From TMED14 sp963925545 (GTDB lineage: Bacteria; Bacteroidota; Bacteroidia; Flavobacteriales; Schleiferiaceae): a DNA stretch of 64,000 nucleotides. Shown here piece by piece: positions 41,373 through 50,976 of this stretch (positions are counted from its first letter, which is position 1; every line of letters starts with the position of its first letter). A model generated the notes under the pieces. That model was given only the letters and a program-made list of their open reading frames with translations, did no database searches and was not told the DNA's origin. The stretch is from NCBI GenBank assembly GCA_963925545.1, contig CAWUSA010000006.1, positions 78,990 to 142,989 on the forward strand, written 5' to 3'. Both the position numbers and the translations under genes were made by a program.

Positions 41373-41936
41373 CTACTTGCTCTTTCTCAGGTACTGTGTT
41401 AAAAGCACAATTTCCTGACCATCAATGCGTCCAATCACCTGTTCGGTGTTATCCAACACCAATCGGATATTTTTCACCACATCCCCTTTTTTTACAGCAA
41501 CATTGCTACCCTTGACATCCAAGGTCTTGATCAGCACCAAGTTGTCACCTTGGCATATTTCACTCCCGTTGCTATCTAAGTGCTTGGGTCCAGGTAAATC
41601 GGAAGCAGACGTCGCCCATTCCATGGCGGACTCCTCCAAATAGATCATGTCCAACAAATCTTGAGGCCATCCTAAGTCACGCATGCGATCCAGCATGCGC
41701 CATGCAATGACCTTTACCGCATCCACCTCAGACCACATGCTGTCATTGAGGCTTCGCCAATGGTTGGGGTCAATTTCAGCCTCACCCTTGAGTTGGTCCA
41801 TGCACGTCTTACACATGGCAAGGGCATGCGTGGGGTTATCGTCTGACCTTGGGGGGACGACATAGGTAGAGACAGCCGATTGGCTGGCACAAAGCTCGCA
41901 TGCCTGATTGGCACGTTCCATCACATCTTGATTCAT
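41373..41936 (-). CDS. PhnA domain protein
   Basis: Protein of 187 residues. The N-terminal part has a zinc-ribbon-like CELCAS and CKTCMDQ pair. The C-terminal 70 residues are a typical PhnA (YjdM) domain: DSNGSEICQGDNLVLIKTLD, VKGSNVAVKKGDVVKNIRLV, DGQEIVLLTQYLRK. Despite the name, PhnA/YjdM is not proven to act in phosphonate breakdown and its role is unclear. It overlaps the nitronate monooxygenase gene as ATGA and probably ends the minus-strand operon that starts at dnaE. Confidence 0.9.
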   Translation of the reverse strand: MNQDVMERANQACELCASQSAVSTYVVPPRSDDNPTHALAMCKTCMDQLKGEAEIDPNHWRSLNDSMWSEVDAVKVIAWRMLDRMRDLGWPQDLLDMIYLEESAMEWATSASDLPGPKHLDSNGSEICQGDNLVLIKTLDVKGSNVAVKKGDVVKNIRLVLDNTEQVIGRIDGQEIVLLTQYLRKSK

Positions 41937-42874
41937 GGTTGGGGTAAATTATTCAAGGTTTCTTTGTAAGCCTTCATCATCTGATCAATGATTTGCTTGG
42001 CAGGTAAGATCTCCTTAAAAAGACCGCTTACCTGACCTATTTCTAATTCACCTTCATTCAAGTCGCCTTCAAACATGCCCTTTTTTGCTCGACCACGTCC
42101 AAGGAGCTCTTGCAGAGTCTCCTTGCTTGCCCCCTCATCATAGGCCTGGTTAAGGGATTGGTAGAATGGGTTATTTAGCAGTCGAACTGGCGTCAACTCC
42201 TTCAGTGTTAGCTTGGTGTCGCCTTCATTGGCCGCACAGACCGCTGTTTTGAATGCCTCATGCGCCGATGATTCCTCACTAGCAACAAAGCGTGAACCGA
42301 CCTGAACACCCTGCGCACCCAAAGCCATGGACGCAGCCATGGATCGGCCATCAGCAATGCCACCTGCAGCAACAACAGGAATAGAAACTGCATCAACAAC
42401 CGCAGGAACCAAAACCATGGTGGTGGTCTCATCCCTTCCATTGTGTCCACCCGCTTCAAAGCCTTCAGCAATGACCGCATCCACACCAGCAGCCTCTGCC
42501 TTTTTAGCAAAAGCCGTTGAGCTCACCACGTGCATAACCAGGATGCCATGGTCCTTGAGTTGTTGGGTGTGTTTCCTAGGGCTACCTGCACTGGTGATCA
42601 CCACAGGGACTCGGTGCTTGATGCACGTTGCTAAATGCGCGTCAATATCAGGGTAAAGCAAGGGAATGTTGACGGCAAAAGGCTTGCTAGTCGACGCTTT
42701 CAATCGCGTGATGTGCTGATCCAGCACATCGGGATACATGCTGCCTGCGCCAATGGTTCCCAACCCTCCAGCCTCACTGACTGCGGCCGCCAATCTCCAA
42801 CCTGAGCACCAAAGCATCCCAGCTTGAATGATGGGGTAGTCAATGCCGCAAAGGGATGTGATGGCCGTTTTCAT
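41933..42874 (-). CDS. Nitronate monooxygenase / FabK-like FMN enzyme
   Basis: FMN-binding TIM-barrel protein of 313 residues from the NPD family. Motifs include YPIIQAGMLWCSGWRLAAAV, EAGGLGTIGAGSM, AEGFEAGGHNGRDETTTMVL, VAAGGIADGRSMAASMALGA and VQVGSRFVASEES. The family holds nitronate monooxygenases and FabK enoyl-ACP reductases. The EGFEAGGHNG stretch occurs in both, so the sequence alone does not decide. Spacing is three bases from the subtilase stop, with an ATGA overlap to the PhnA gene. Confidence 0.85.
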   Translation of the reverse strand: MKTAITSLCGIDYPIIQAGMLWCSGWRLAAAVSEAGGLGTIGAGSMYPDVLDQHITRLKASTSKPFAVNIPLLYPDIDAHLATCIKHRVPVVITSAGSPRKHTQQLKDHGILVMHVVSSTAFAKKAEAAGVDAVIAEGFEAGGHNGRDETTTMVLVPAVVDAVSIPVVAAGGIADGRSMAASMALGAQGVQVGSRFVASEESSAHEAFKTAVCAANEGDTKLTLKELTPVRLLNNPFYQSLNQAYDEGASKETLQELLGRGRAKKGMFEGDLNEGELEIGQVSGLFKEILPAKQIIDQMMKAYKETLNNLPQP

Positions 42875-42877
42875 GAC

Positions 42878-44446
42878 TCAATGGAATGGGTTGGCTGGCA
42901 AAGGAAGTATGTCTACTTGACCTGTGATGGCATTGCTTAGTCGAAGCACCGACTGAGCTGGCATGTTTTCCAACAACAGTTTAGCTTGACCTTGTGGTAA
43001 ATGGTACCTAGCCAGGTTCCTTCCGTCAATCGACAAGCGTTCAACAACAATGTCCGCGTCCACATGCGTTCGCTGCAACCACAGGCCGGCTAAACCTTCA
43101 CTGAACCACCATGAAGGCAAAGACGTTGATTCATCCAAGCCCAATATATTGAGAAGCACCAAATGGAAATTGGGAATCCCCCAGCCCATCAAGGTATCCG
43201 GCTGGCTTGCGTGTGAACTGACATTTTTTACAGATTGCATGATAGATTGGATATCATAGCTGCTTTGATTGGCAATAACCGCTTGCAAAACCGTTGCCAT
43301 GGCACCACAGAGAATGGGTGACGAAAAACTGGTACCGTTGCTTGTGGTCACCTGCCCTGCACTGTTAATTACGGCGGACCCAGCTCCCATGGTGGCTAAA
43401 TCTGGCTTGATTCTACCATCCGACGTGGGTCCTTGACTGCTGAATCCTGCCCGCAATCCATTGCCATCAACAGCGCCAGCGGTTAAAATCGAATCAGCAT
43501 CTGCTGGGGCGGTGATATGTCTCCATGCACCACCGCCTTCATTGCCAGCAGCCACGACCACAATGATGCCTTTTCTGGCCGCCATATTTGCAGCAATGGA
43601 GATGGGTGTTGTGCGTCCATCCATGTCTGCATAGCTGTGATTGTTCGTGCTGTCATCAAAGGTGCTATACCCTAAGGATGTATTGATCAAGTCTGCTCCC
43701 AATGAATCTGCCCATTCAGCTGCACGGATCCAATTGTCTTCTTCTGCAAGGGTTTCACTAGCGACATCCTCCGTGCGAAACAAGGAGTAGGATGCCTTGG
43801 GCGCTGTACCTACCAAGGTGGCATCCAAATCTGCGCACATGGTGCTAAGCACAGCTGTTCCATGACCTGATCCGTGGAAGACGTTGCTGTCTCCATCCAC
43901 GAAATCATGCACATAGAGCAGTCGACTTTGACTCCACATGCTGGTAAATGCAGCATGCATTTCAACCCCAGTGAATCCAGCATCCATCACCGCAATGTGG
44001 ATCCCTTGGCCTTCATAACCCGCATTGTGCATGTACTGCATGTCAATTTGCTGTGTCTGGGTGGTCGCAAGACCATAATTGTAGCTCATGGTGCCATCCA
44101 TCAATTGCAAGTGAGCAACAGGCTTCATGTCAATCACCCTATCCATGGCTGCAATGCGCTGCATTTGTTCTTTTGTGCCAATCACGGAAACTGCCCGCAA
44201 CCAGCGTGAGCTGCAGCGAATTTTAACACCCGTCGACGCAATGCGCTTCACATCCATTGGGTTTAAAGGGTAATCCGTTGCTGATAGGGCAATGCCCTGA
44301 TTCACACGTCGCTGCATGGCGGCATCTGACAAAGCAGGTGCTCCCAGATGGGTTTGATCCTCCTGAATAAAAACCCACATCTGTTGGTTTTGTGCTGACA
44401 AAAGGCTTGACAAGGTCAAGATCAAGGTTGCGATGGCAGTTTTCAT
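42878..44446 (-). CDS. Secreted subtilisin-like serine protease (S8)
   Basis: Exported protease of 522 residues. The signal peptide ends SLLSAQ, a propeptide-like region spans about 20-130, and the catalytic domain carries Asp in IHIAVMDAGFTG, His in GSGHGTAVLSTM, the oxyanion Asn in VVVAAGNEGGG, and Ser in SNGTSFSSPILCG. The last 75 residues (VERLSIDGRNLARYHLPQ and on) look like a divergent type A T9SS sorting domain; that part is inference. A likely nutrient-peptide generator at the cell surface. The gene follows mnmA after 36 bases. Confidence 0.88.
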   Translation of the reverse strand: MKTAIATLILTLSSLLSAQNQQMWVFIQEDQTHLGAPALSDAAMQRRVNQGIALSATDYPLNPMDVKRIASTGVKIRCSSRWLRAVSVIGTKEQMQRIAAMDRVIDMKPVAHLQLMDGTMSYNYGLATTQTQQIDMQYMHNAGYEGQGIHIAVMDAGFTGVEMHAAFTSMWSQSRLLYVHDFVDGDSNVFHGSGHGTAVLSTMCADLDATLVGTAPKASYSLFRTEDVASETLAEEDNWIRAAEWADSLGADLINTSLGYSTFDDSTNNHSYADMDGRTTPISIAANMAARKGIIVVVAAGNEGGGAWRHITAPADADSILTAGAVDGNGLRAGFSSQGPTSDGRIKPDLATMGAGSAVINSAGQVTTSNGTSFSSPILCGAMATVLQAVIANQSSYDIQSIMQSVKNVSSHASQPDTLMGWGIPNFHLVLLNILGLDESTSLPSWWFSEGLAGLWLQRTHVDADIVVERLSIDGRNLARYHLPQGQAKLLLENMPAQSVLRLSNAITGQVDILPLPANPFH

Positions 44447-44482
44447 GGGTTGCAGATTGCTGGTTAATGTTCGTTGAGCGGG

Positions 44483-45628
44483 CTAACCGTGGATAACCCC
44501 AGAGCCAATCAACGTGTTCTTGTCGTACCATGCAGCAAATTGGCCTGCTGCAACGGCTTTTTGTGGCTCATTAAAGGTGATTTGCATGCCTTGCTTGTCA
44601 ATCAGCATGGTCGCCTTGAAGAGGGGCTGTCGGTACCTGAATCGGAGCAGGATACTTCGCTCCTCACCTAAGGCTAGGGCTTTGTCTGGTTCAACCCAGT
44701 GTATGTCCTTGCCGTCGATGCGCAAACCTTTGCGCAACAAACCCGGGTGCGACTCCCCTTGCCCTACATAGATGACATTGCGTGTCGTGTCCGTTGCAAT
44801 CACAAAAAGCGGCTCCGCTTTCCCTCCAACCAACAGGCCCTTTCGCTGACCGATAGTGAAGAAATGGGCACCTTGGTGCTGCCCCACCACCTTGCCGTCC
44901 TCAGGTGACAATGGCCACTTTTGACCAATAGCGGTTACGTTGAAGCCTTGCCAGTCAGGTGCAATTTCAACAATGTCCCCTTGCTTGACTTCAAGTTGTT
45001 GCTGAAGAAAGTCTGGCAACCTCACCTTGCCAATGAAGCAGAGGCCCTGTGAGTCCTTCTTGTCCGCTGTCACTAAATCCAATGACTTCGCCAATGCCCT
45101 GACCTCAGATTTTTGCATGTCACCAATGGGGAAAAGGGCATGCTTGAGTTGATCCTGATTGAGCTGACACAAGAAATAGCTTTGATCTTTGTTGAGATCC
45201 GCACCTGCATTCAGGTGATACACACCGTCATCAGATAGGGTTTTCTGTACATAATGCCCAGTTGCCACATGGGATGCTCCCAGTTTCAATGCCTCTTGAA
45301 GGAAGAGGTCAAATTTTACTTCCCGATTGCACAGCACATCTGGGTTGGGTGTCCGGCCTGACTGGTATTCTGCAAACATGTAATCCACAATGCGTGTTTT
45401 GTAGTCAGCACTCATGTCCACCACCTGAAAGGGGATATTCAACTTTTCAGCTACCAACAATGCATCATTGGAATCTTCAATCCATGGACAATCCTCATCA
45501 AGAATCACCGAATCATCCACCCAATTGCGCATGAACAGGCCTATAACCTCATGACCTTGCTCAACAAGCAGGTGAGCCGCAACCGATGAATCTACGCCCC
45601 CTGAGAGACCCACAACCACTCTAGCCAT
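44483..45628 (-). CDS. mnmA: tRNA-specific 2-thiouridylase
   Basis: Thiolates U34 of tRNA Lys, Glu and Gln at the wobble base; tRNA-Lys(TTT) in this window is a substrate. The 381 residues contain the PP-loop VVGLSGGVDSSVAAHLL, the catalytic Cys in TPNPDVLCNREVKF, the second Cys in SQGLCFIGKVRLPDF, and a beta-barrel end with AAGQFAAWYDKNTLIGSG. The start overlaps the end of the upstream MORN gene by eight bases. Confidence 0.96.
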   Translation of the reverse strand: MARVVVGLSGGVDSSVAAHLLVEQGHEVIGLFMRNWVDDSVILDEDCPWIEDSNDALLVAEKLNIPFQVVDMSADYKTRIVDYMFAEYQSGRTPNPDVLCNREVKFDLFLQEALKLGASHVATGHYVQKTLSDDGVYHLNAGADLNKDQSYFLCQLNQDQLKHALFPIGDMQKSEVRALAKSLDLVTADKKDSQGLCFIGKVRLPDFLQQQLEVKQGDIVEIAPDWQGFNVTAIGQKWPLSPEDGKVVGQHQGAHFFTIGQRKGLLVGGKAEPLFVIATDTTRNVIYVGQGESHPGLLRKGLRIDGKDIHWVEPDKALALGEERSILLRFRYRQPLFKATMLIDKQGMQITFNEPQKAVAAGQFAAWYDKNTLIGSGVIHG

Positions 45629-46319
45629 TGTTGTATAGTTTGGTGGACTTCAATCTGCCTGATCGGTATTGCTCGGACTTCACTGCCTTGCCCCGTTCAA
45701 AGAACAGCCACTTACCGACCCTGCGACCATCCAGGTATTGACCAGAAATTGCCAATCTTTCATCGGCATCAAATTGTTTCCATGGACCATTCAACATGCC
45801 CTTTGCATGGTTTGTTGCGCGAACCTTGTTGCCAATTTCATCTTGTCGAAGCCAAGTCCCTTGCTTCTCGCCATCAATCATTTGACCTGACTCAAGCAAA
45901 GCGCCATTGGGGAAAAACACTTGCTGTAAACCAGTGCGCTGACCTGCCAGATAGTGCTCCTTTGCCATCACATGACCACGGCCATCATGCATGACCCAGA
46001 GGCCATCTTTGACATTTGGACTAGTGTACTGACCTTCAGCAATCAATTGACCGCGTTCATTGAACATTTTCACCTCAATAGGGCCCACGACATCAGGGTA
46101 AGACATCACTGAACGCGGGTAGCCATTGCGGTGGAAATGCATGAATTCTCCCAACGGTTTACCCATGACAAATTGCCCACGGTAACGCACGGCCTTGCTG
46201 TCCTCATAGGACACAACCCATGGGCCATCTTTTTTGCCATCAACCAAGGTGTTCTGCCCCTGCAATGGAAGCATGATCAAGGAGAGAAACACAAACACAA
46301 TGGATTTCATTAGAGGCAT
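45621..46319 (-). CDS. Secreted MORN-repeat (YwqK-like) protein
   Basis: Exported 232-residue protein with signal peptide ending MLPLQGQ and about eight MORN-type repeats (for example MHFHRNGYPRSVMSYPD, KDGLWVMHDGRGHVMAKEHY, GTWLRQDEIGNK, GPWKQFDADERLA, GKWLFFERGKAVKSEQYRSG). Such proteins are often labelled YwqK antitoxins, but a toxin-antitoxin role is not supported here, since the protein is exported and no toxin is adjacent. It begins one base after the dnaE stop and overlaps mnmA. Confidence 0.85.
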   Translation of the reverse strand: MPLMKSIVFVFLSLIMLPLQGQNTLVDGKKDGPWVVSYEDSKAVRYRGQFVMGKPLGEFMHFHRNGYPRSVMSYPDVVGPIEVKMFNERGQLIAEGQYTSPNVKDGLWVMHDGRGHVMAKEHYLAGQRTGLQQVFFPNGALLESGQMIDGEKQGTWLRQDEIGNKVRATNHAKGMLNGPWKQFDADERLAISGQYLDGRRVGKWLFFERGKAVKSEQYRSGRLKSTKLYNNG

Positions 46320-46320
46320 G

Positions 46321-49300
46321 TTATTGGGTTTTAACAGCGGTATGGAAGTGATGCAAGGTATCGAGTTCTTTCAACAACTCCTTGGTTATGTCTACCCGGT
46401 ATGCCGTGCACCGAAGATCTGAATGGGTGCGGCTTTGTGGATCAAAGACCACAAAATTCACCAATTTCTTGCCTTCATGCTGCTGGAATATAGCGGCCAA
46501 TGCGGTCCATGATTCAGGCTGAAGGTCTTGAATTTCAACCATGATGGTTAAGCTCACTGCCCGCTTGCCCATCACCTCAGACAACAGCTCAATGCCATTG
46601 ACTTCTGAGCGCAATCGGGCGTTGTCATCCTTTGCCCATCCAGGCTTCTGTACTCGGCCACGAACGATCACCATCAAATCCTCCATGATGTAGGCTTTGA
46701 AGGTGATAAAGTCTTTGCCAAAAATCACAAACTCATGGCTCCCTTCCGCATCTTCCAAGGTGAAAGAGCCCATTTCCTTGCCGTTTTTGGTCAATCGGAT
46801 GTTTGGTTTGGTTACGATGCCCGCAACCGTGAAGTCTCGGTAACCCCCTGAACCCACAAATGCCGTCAAATCTTCTAAATCAGACAAGCGATGCTTGCGG
46901 AATGTTTTGATTTCATAGGTGTAATTATCCAAGGGGTGCGCACTCAGGAAAATGCCATTGACATTCTTTTCCCGCTTGAGCATTTCCAATTGATTCCAAG
47001 CTTCAACCACTGGCATGGCAGGCTCTGGCATATCTGCACCACCATTCGCATCGCCAAACAAACTGACCTGAGCTGAATTCTCAGCCTCTTGGTGAGCCTG
47101 ACCATAGCGACGGATTTTCTCCAAAAAGGGCTTACCCCCTAGCGATGTGTCAAAAAATGCAGCCCGATTGGCCTGCTCAAAACCATCAAAGGCCCCACCT
47201 AAAGCCAGCGCTTCCCATGTGCCTTTGTTAACCATCCGCATGTCCACACGCCTAGCTAGGTCAAAGACCGATTTAAAAGGCCCATCCTTGAGTCGCTGTT
47301 CCACCAAATGGTCCACTGCGCCAGCACCAACACCGCGCATGCCAAGCATACCAAACCTGATAGCACCTTGATCATTGACCGTAAACTCACCTACGGATTC
47401 ATTGACATCTGGACCCTTCACGTCCAAGCGCATTCGCTTGCATTCTTCCATGAAGAAAGCCACCTGCTTGATGTCCTTCATGTTGTTGGACAACACAGCA
47501 GATAGGTATTCTGCGGGGAAATTGGCCTTGAGGTAGGCTGTCTGATAGGCAATCCACGCATAGCAAGTGGAGTGAGACTTGTTGAAGGCATAGGACGCAA
47601 AAGCCTCCCAGTCTTTCCATATTTTTTCCAGTATCACGATATCATGACCGCGTTCTGTGCCGCCTTCCATGAACATGGGCTTCATCTCATCCAATACAGA
47701 CTTGATCTTCTTGCCCATGGCTTTGCGTAGTTTATCGGCTTGACCCTTGGTGAATCCTGCCAACTTTTGAGAAAGCAACATGACCTGCTCCTGGTAAACG
47801 GTGATGCCATAAGTCTCCTCCAGGTACTCCTTCATGTCTGCCAGGTCATATTGGATCTCCTCAGTGCCCAGTTTCCTTCGAATGAAGCTAGGGATATACT
47901 CAATGGGTCCTGGTCGATACAAGGCATTCATGGCAATCAAATCACCAAAGACTGACGGCTTCAAGTCCTTGAGATGCTTTTGCATACCCGGTGATTCATA
48001 CTGAAAGATGCCCACTGTCTCGCCGCGTTGAAATAAGTTATAGGTGGCTTCATCGTCCAGTGGCACCGTATCCATATCCAAGGTCTTGCCATGGCGCTCT
48101 TTCACCAACAACACCGAATCCTTGATGATGGTTAAGGTTTTTAACCCCAAGAAATCCATCTTGAGCAAACCAGCATCCTCTACCACTGCATTGTCAAACT
48201 GCGTACACCACATGTCTGAATCCTTTGCCCGTGCAATGGGGATTAAGTCCCTGATGTCCGATGGCGTGATGATGACGCCACAGGCATGGATGCCCGTGTT
48301 ACGCATCGAACCTTCCAGTTCTTTTGCCAGGTTCAATGTCTCTGCAGCCCGGTCATTGCCTCCGGCCATGGTCCGCAAGCCCTTGGCTTTTTCATAATCC
48401 TCACCATGGTAGGTGGATTTGATGAATGCCTCATCCCCGGTAAGCAAGAGCTTCAGGGATTTGGTGTCTGGCGTTGCCTTGGTCAATCGATCTGCCTCGT
48501 CAAAGGGCAATTCCAATGCCCGCGCAGCATCTTTGATGGCAGATTTTGCTGCCATGCTGCCATAGGTAATGATTTGCGCCACCTGGCTTGAACCATATTT
48601 GTCAATCACATACTGAATGACCTTATCGCGGCCTTTGTCATCAAAATCAATGTCGATATCAGGCAGGCTAATTCGGTCAGGGTTCAAGAATCGCTCAAAT
48701 AGCAATTGGTAAGCGATGGGATCCACATTGGTGATGCCCGTGCAATATGCAACTGCAGAACCCGCAGCAGATCCACGACCCGGCCCCACACTGACACCCA
48801 TGTCTCTGGCAACATTACAGAAATCTTGAACGATCAAGAAATACCCTGGATAACCAGTTTTAGCAATGGTTTCAAGCTCAAATTCTAGTCGCTCCTTGAT
48901 CTCATCCGTGATGACGCTGTAGCGCTTTTTCGCACCCAGGTATGTCAAATGCTTGAGGTAGGCATTCTCTCCTCGCTTGCCTGCATCTGCCTTGTCCTCT
49001 GCAACCAAGAAATCCTCAGGAATATCAAAAGCTGGCAACAACACCTCCCTTGCAAGGGTGAAGGGTTCAACTTTAGCCAATACATCAGACAGATTATTCA
49101 GGGCTTCTGGCAGGTCAGCAAATGCTTGATGCATTTCAGCTTGTGACTTGAGGTAAAACTGATCATTGGCAAAGCCATAACGGAACCCTCGACCCTTACC
49201 AATGGGTGTTGAACGCTTTACATTGTCCTTCACACAAAGCAAAATGTCATGCGCTTCTGACTGTGACTGATTCACATAGAATGCATTGTTTGCAGCAACC

Positions 49301-50673
49301 ATTTTGACTTGGTGCTTGGCACAGAACCTCAACAGAACCTCATTGACCACATCCTCATCAGGCAGGCCATGGCGATTGATTTCTGCATAAAAATCTTCTC
49401 CAAATTGCTCCTTCCACCAAATGAAAGCCTCTTCAGCCTGGGACTCACCAACCTCCAAAATCAACTTAGGCACCTCACCATGCAAACCACCCGTTGTCAC
49501 CATGACATGTTCCTTGTGTGCCAGCAAGGCTTCACGGTCGATGCGAGGCAGGTAATAGAACCCCTCAATGTAGGCCAATGAGCTGAGCTTGGCTAAATGA
49601 TGGAAGCCTGCCTTGTTCTTTGCCAACAGAGGGATTTGGAAACCATCATCTTTGGTGCTTTTATCCCGCAAATCCCTGCACAGAAAAACTTCCATGCCAA
49701 CAATGCCAACCATGGGCCTCTCCCCATCTGGCAATTGTTTGTTGTGCTTTGCAATGCCCTCCACAAACTGGAATGCACCCATCATGTTGCCAAGGTCTGT
49801 GATGGCAAGGGCTGGCTGACCATCAGAAGCAGCCTGAGCAATCATTTCAGGTATTTTTGACGTGGCTTGCAGCACAGAAAACTGGCTGTGTGTGTGAACG
49901 TGGAAAAAAGGGCTGTTCTCTACAAGCGCCAATTTTTCATCGGTTTTGATGGCTGCTGGCTGGTCAACTTGCTCAACCAAGTCTGCACTGGCTGCTTTGA
50001 GGTTGATGTGCTTCAATCCTACTTTTTCAATGGGGTCAGGATGCGCTAACACATAAGCATTGAGTTGATCAATGGCTAGACCAAGATCTGCTGCTGTCCA
50101 CAATCGACGGCGAACCAATTCAAAAAAGGACCTTGCCGTGGCCTCAACATCTGCCGTTGCATTGTGTGCATCCGCAAAGTCCTCCCCAAAGAGGTGGTGG
50201 TGTAGTTCACCCAATTTGGGGGTTTTGAAGCGCCCACCTCGACCGCCAGGTAGCTGGGTGATATCCGCTGTCACCTGGGTGCAGGTGTCCATGACCTTCA
50301 TCGACAGCATCGGTGAATTAATCTTTGCTCTGTGGTACTCAGCCCCCATCACATTGAGGTCAAATCTCAGGTTATGACCCACCAGCACCTTGCACTGTGC
50401 CATTGCCTTTTCAAATGCAGACCAAACTTGAGCAGCTGGCAATCCATCTTTTGCTGCCAAGGCGGTGGAAATACCATGAATTTTTTCCGAATTGAAAGGG
50501 ATATTGTACCCCTCTGGCTTGATTAGAAAAGCCTCTGACTCAAGCAATTCACCATCTGGCCCATGGAGCTGCCAAGCCAATTGAACCACCCGTGGCCAAT
50601 TGTCTACATCCTCAATCGGAGCCTTCCAATTGCGAGGAAGTCCAGTGGTTTCAGTGTCAAATATCAGATACAT
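46321..50673 (-). CDS. dnaE: DNA polymerase III alpha subunit with fused N-terminal DnaQ-like exonuclease
   Basis: Replicative polymerase of 1450 residues. Residues 1 to about 195 form a DEDD exonuclease (LIFDTETTGLPRNW with Asp6 and Glu8, VGHNLRFDLN, DAHNATADVEAT), so proofreading is probably built in, as is known for Flavobacteriia. Then follow a PHP domain from about 250 (FFHVHTHSQFSVLQATSK), the polymerase core with catalytic SLPDIDIDFDDKGRD, the beta-binding/HhH region (QVMLLSQKLAGFTKG, RFGMLGMRGVGAGAVDHL) and a C-terminal OB fold. A possible promoter (TTG, 19 bases, TACCTTAA) precedes the ATG by about 11 bases. Confidence 0.97.
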   Translation of the reverse strand: MYLIFDTETTGLPRNWKAPIEDVDNWPRVVQLAWQLHGPDGELLESEAFLIKPEGYNIPFNSEKIHGISTALAAKDGLPAAQVWSAFEKAMAQCKVLVGHNLRFDLNVMGAEYHRAKINSPMLSMKVMDTCTQVTADITQLPGGRGGRFKTPKLGELHHHLFGEDFADAHNATADVEATARSFFELVRRRLWTAADLGLAIDQLNAYVLAHPDPIEKVGLKHINLKAASADLVEQVDQPAAIKTDEKLALVENSPFFHVHTHSQFSVLQATSKIPEMIAQAASDGQPALAITDLGNMMGAFQFVEGIAKHNKQLPDGERPMVGIVGMEVFLCRDLRDKSTKDDGFQIPLLAKNKAGFHHLAKLSSLAYIEGFYYLPRIDREALLAHKEHVMVTTGGLHGEVPKLILEVGESQAEEAFIWWKEQFGEDFYAEINRHGLPDEDVVNEVLLRFCAKHQVKMVAANNAFYVNQSQSEAHDILLCVKDNVKRSTPIGKGRGFRYGFANDQFYLKSQAEMHQAFADLPEALNNLSDVLAKVEPFTLAREVLLPAFDIPEDFLVAEDKADAGKRGENAYLKHLTYLGAKKRYSVITDEIKERLEFELETIAKTGYPGYFLIVQDFCNVARDMGVSVGPGRGSAAGSAVAYCTGITNVDPIAYQLLFERFLNPDRISLPDIDIDFDDKGRDKVIQYVIDKYGSSQVAQIITYGSMAAKSAIKDAARALELPFDEADRLTKATPDTKSLKLLLTGDEAFIKSTYHGEDYEKAKGLRTMAGGNDRAAETLNLAKELEGSMRNTGIHACGVIITPSDIRDLIPIARAKDSDMWCTQFDNAVVEDAGLLKMDFLGLKTLTIIKDSVLLVKERHGKTLDMDTVPLDDEATYNLFQRGETVGIFQYESPGMQKHLKDLKPSVFGDLIAMNALYRPGPIEYIPSFIRRKLGTEEIQYDLADMKEYLEETYGITVYQEQVMLLSQKLAGFTKGQADKLRKAMGKKIKSVLDEMKPMFMEGGTERGHDIVILEKIWKDWEAFASYAFNKSHSTCYAWIAYQTAYLKANFPAEYLSAVLSNNMKDIKQVAFFMEECKRMRLDVKGPDVNESVGEFTVNDQGAIRFGMLGMRGVGAGAVDHLVEQRLKDGPFKSVFDLARRVDMRMVNKGTWEALALGGAFDGFEQANRAAFFDTSLGGKPFLEKIRRYGQAHQEAENSAQVSLFGDANGGADMPEPAMPVVEAWNQLEMLKREKNVNGIFLSAHPLDNYTYEIKTFRKHRLSDLEDLTAFVGSGGYRDFTVAGIVTKPNIRLTKNGKEMGSFTLEDAEGSHEFVIFGKDFITFKAYIMEDLMVIVRGRVQKPGWAKDDNARLRSEVNGIELLSEVMGKRAVSLTIMVEIQDLQPESWTALAAIFQQHEGKKLVNFVVFDPQSRTHSDLRCTAYRVDITKELLKELDTLHHFHTAVKTQ

Positions 50674-50748
50674 TGCGAGGGTTTAAGGTACAATGACCCA
50701 TGACCTCGTCAATGGATTGTGCATAACCTAAAAATAATTCAGACAAGG

Positions 50749-50964
50749 CTACTTAGATGCCTCTATATCAGGGTTCTTGCACTTGTCGTCAGCTGATGCG
50801 CCGCAGTATGAACAAGCTTCACCTTCGGTGCTCAAAAAGGGAGAATTGCTGGCGCATGTGCCATTAAAGGTTCCGTCTTTCTTGGCCCAAATTTTAACTG
50901 CCATACCCAGTATTCCTAGACCTAATAGGCAAATTGCAAGCAGGACAACTTTCAGCATCAACAT
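50749..50964 (-). CDS. Small cysteine-containing membrane protein
   Basis: A 71-residue protein: one N-terminal membrane helix (VVLLAICLLGLGILGMAV), then a short exposed domain with four conserved-looking cysteines (GTCASNSPFL, EGEACSYCGA, DDKCKNPD). Similar small proteins, with NGTCASxxPFL and GEACxxCG motifs, recur in Bacteroidota next to rimO or ftsY. The cysteines might bind metal or form disulfides; the function is unknown. A consensus -7 box sits four bases before the ATG, inside the 3' end of rimO. Confidence 0.7.
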   Translation of the reverse strand: MLMLKVVLLAICLLGLGILGMAVKIWAKKDGTFNGTCASNSPFLSTEGEACSYCGASADDKCKNPDIEASK

Positions 50965-50968
50965 GGTA

Positions 50969-50976
50969 CAAATTTA
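50969..50976 (-). promoter_or_regulatory. -7 box TAAATTTG of the small membrane protein gene
   Basis: Exact TAnnTTTG on the minus strand, followed by TACC and the ATG at 50964. The four-base spacing predicts a leaderless mRNA. The box overlaps the rimO stop codon. Confidence 0.5.

Noticed and set aside
41373..41936. Phosphonate utilisation gene
   Set aside because: PhnA-domain proteins are not established phosphonate enzymes, and no phn genes are nearby.
45621..46319. YwqK-type antitoxin of a toxin-antitoxin system
   Set aside because: The protein has a signal peptide and MORN repeats, and its neighbours are dnaE and mnmA, with no toxin gene.
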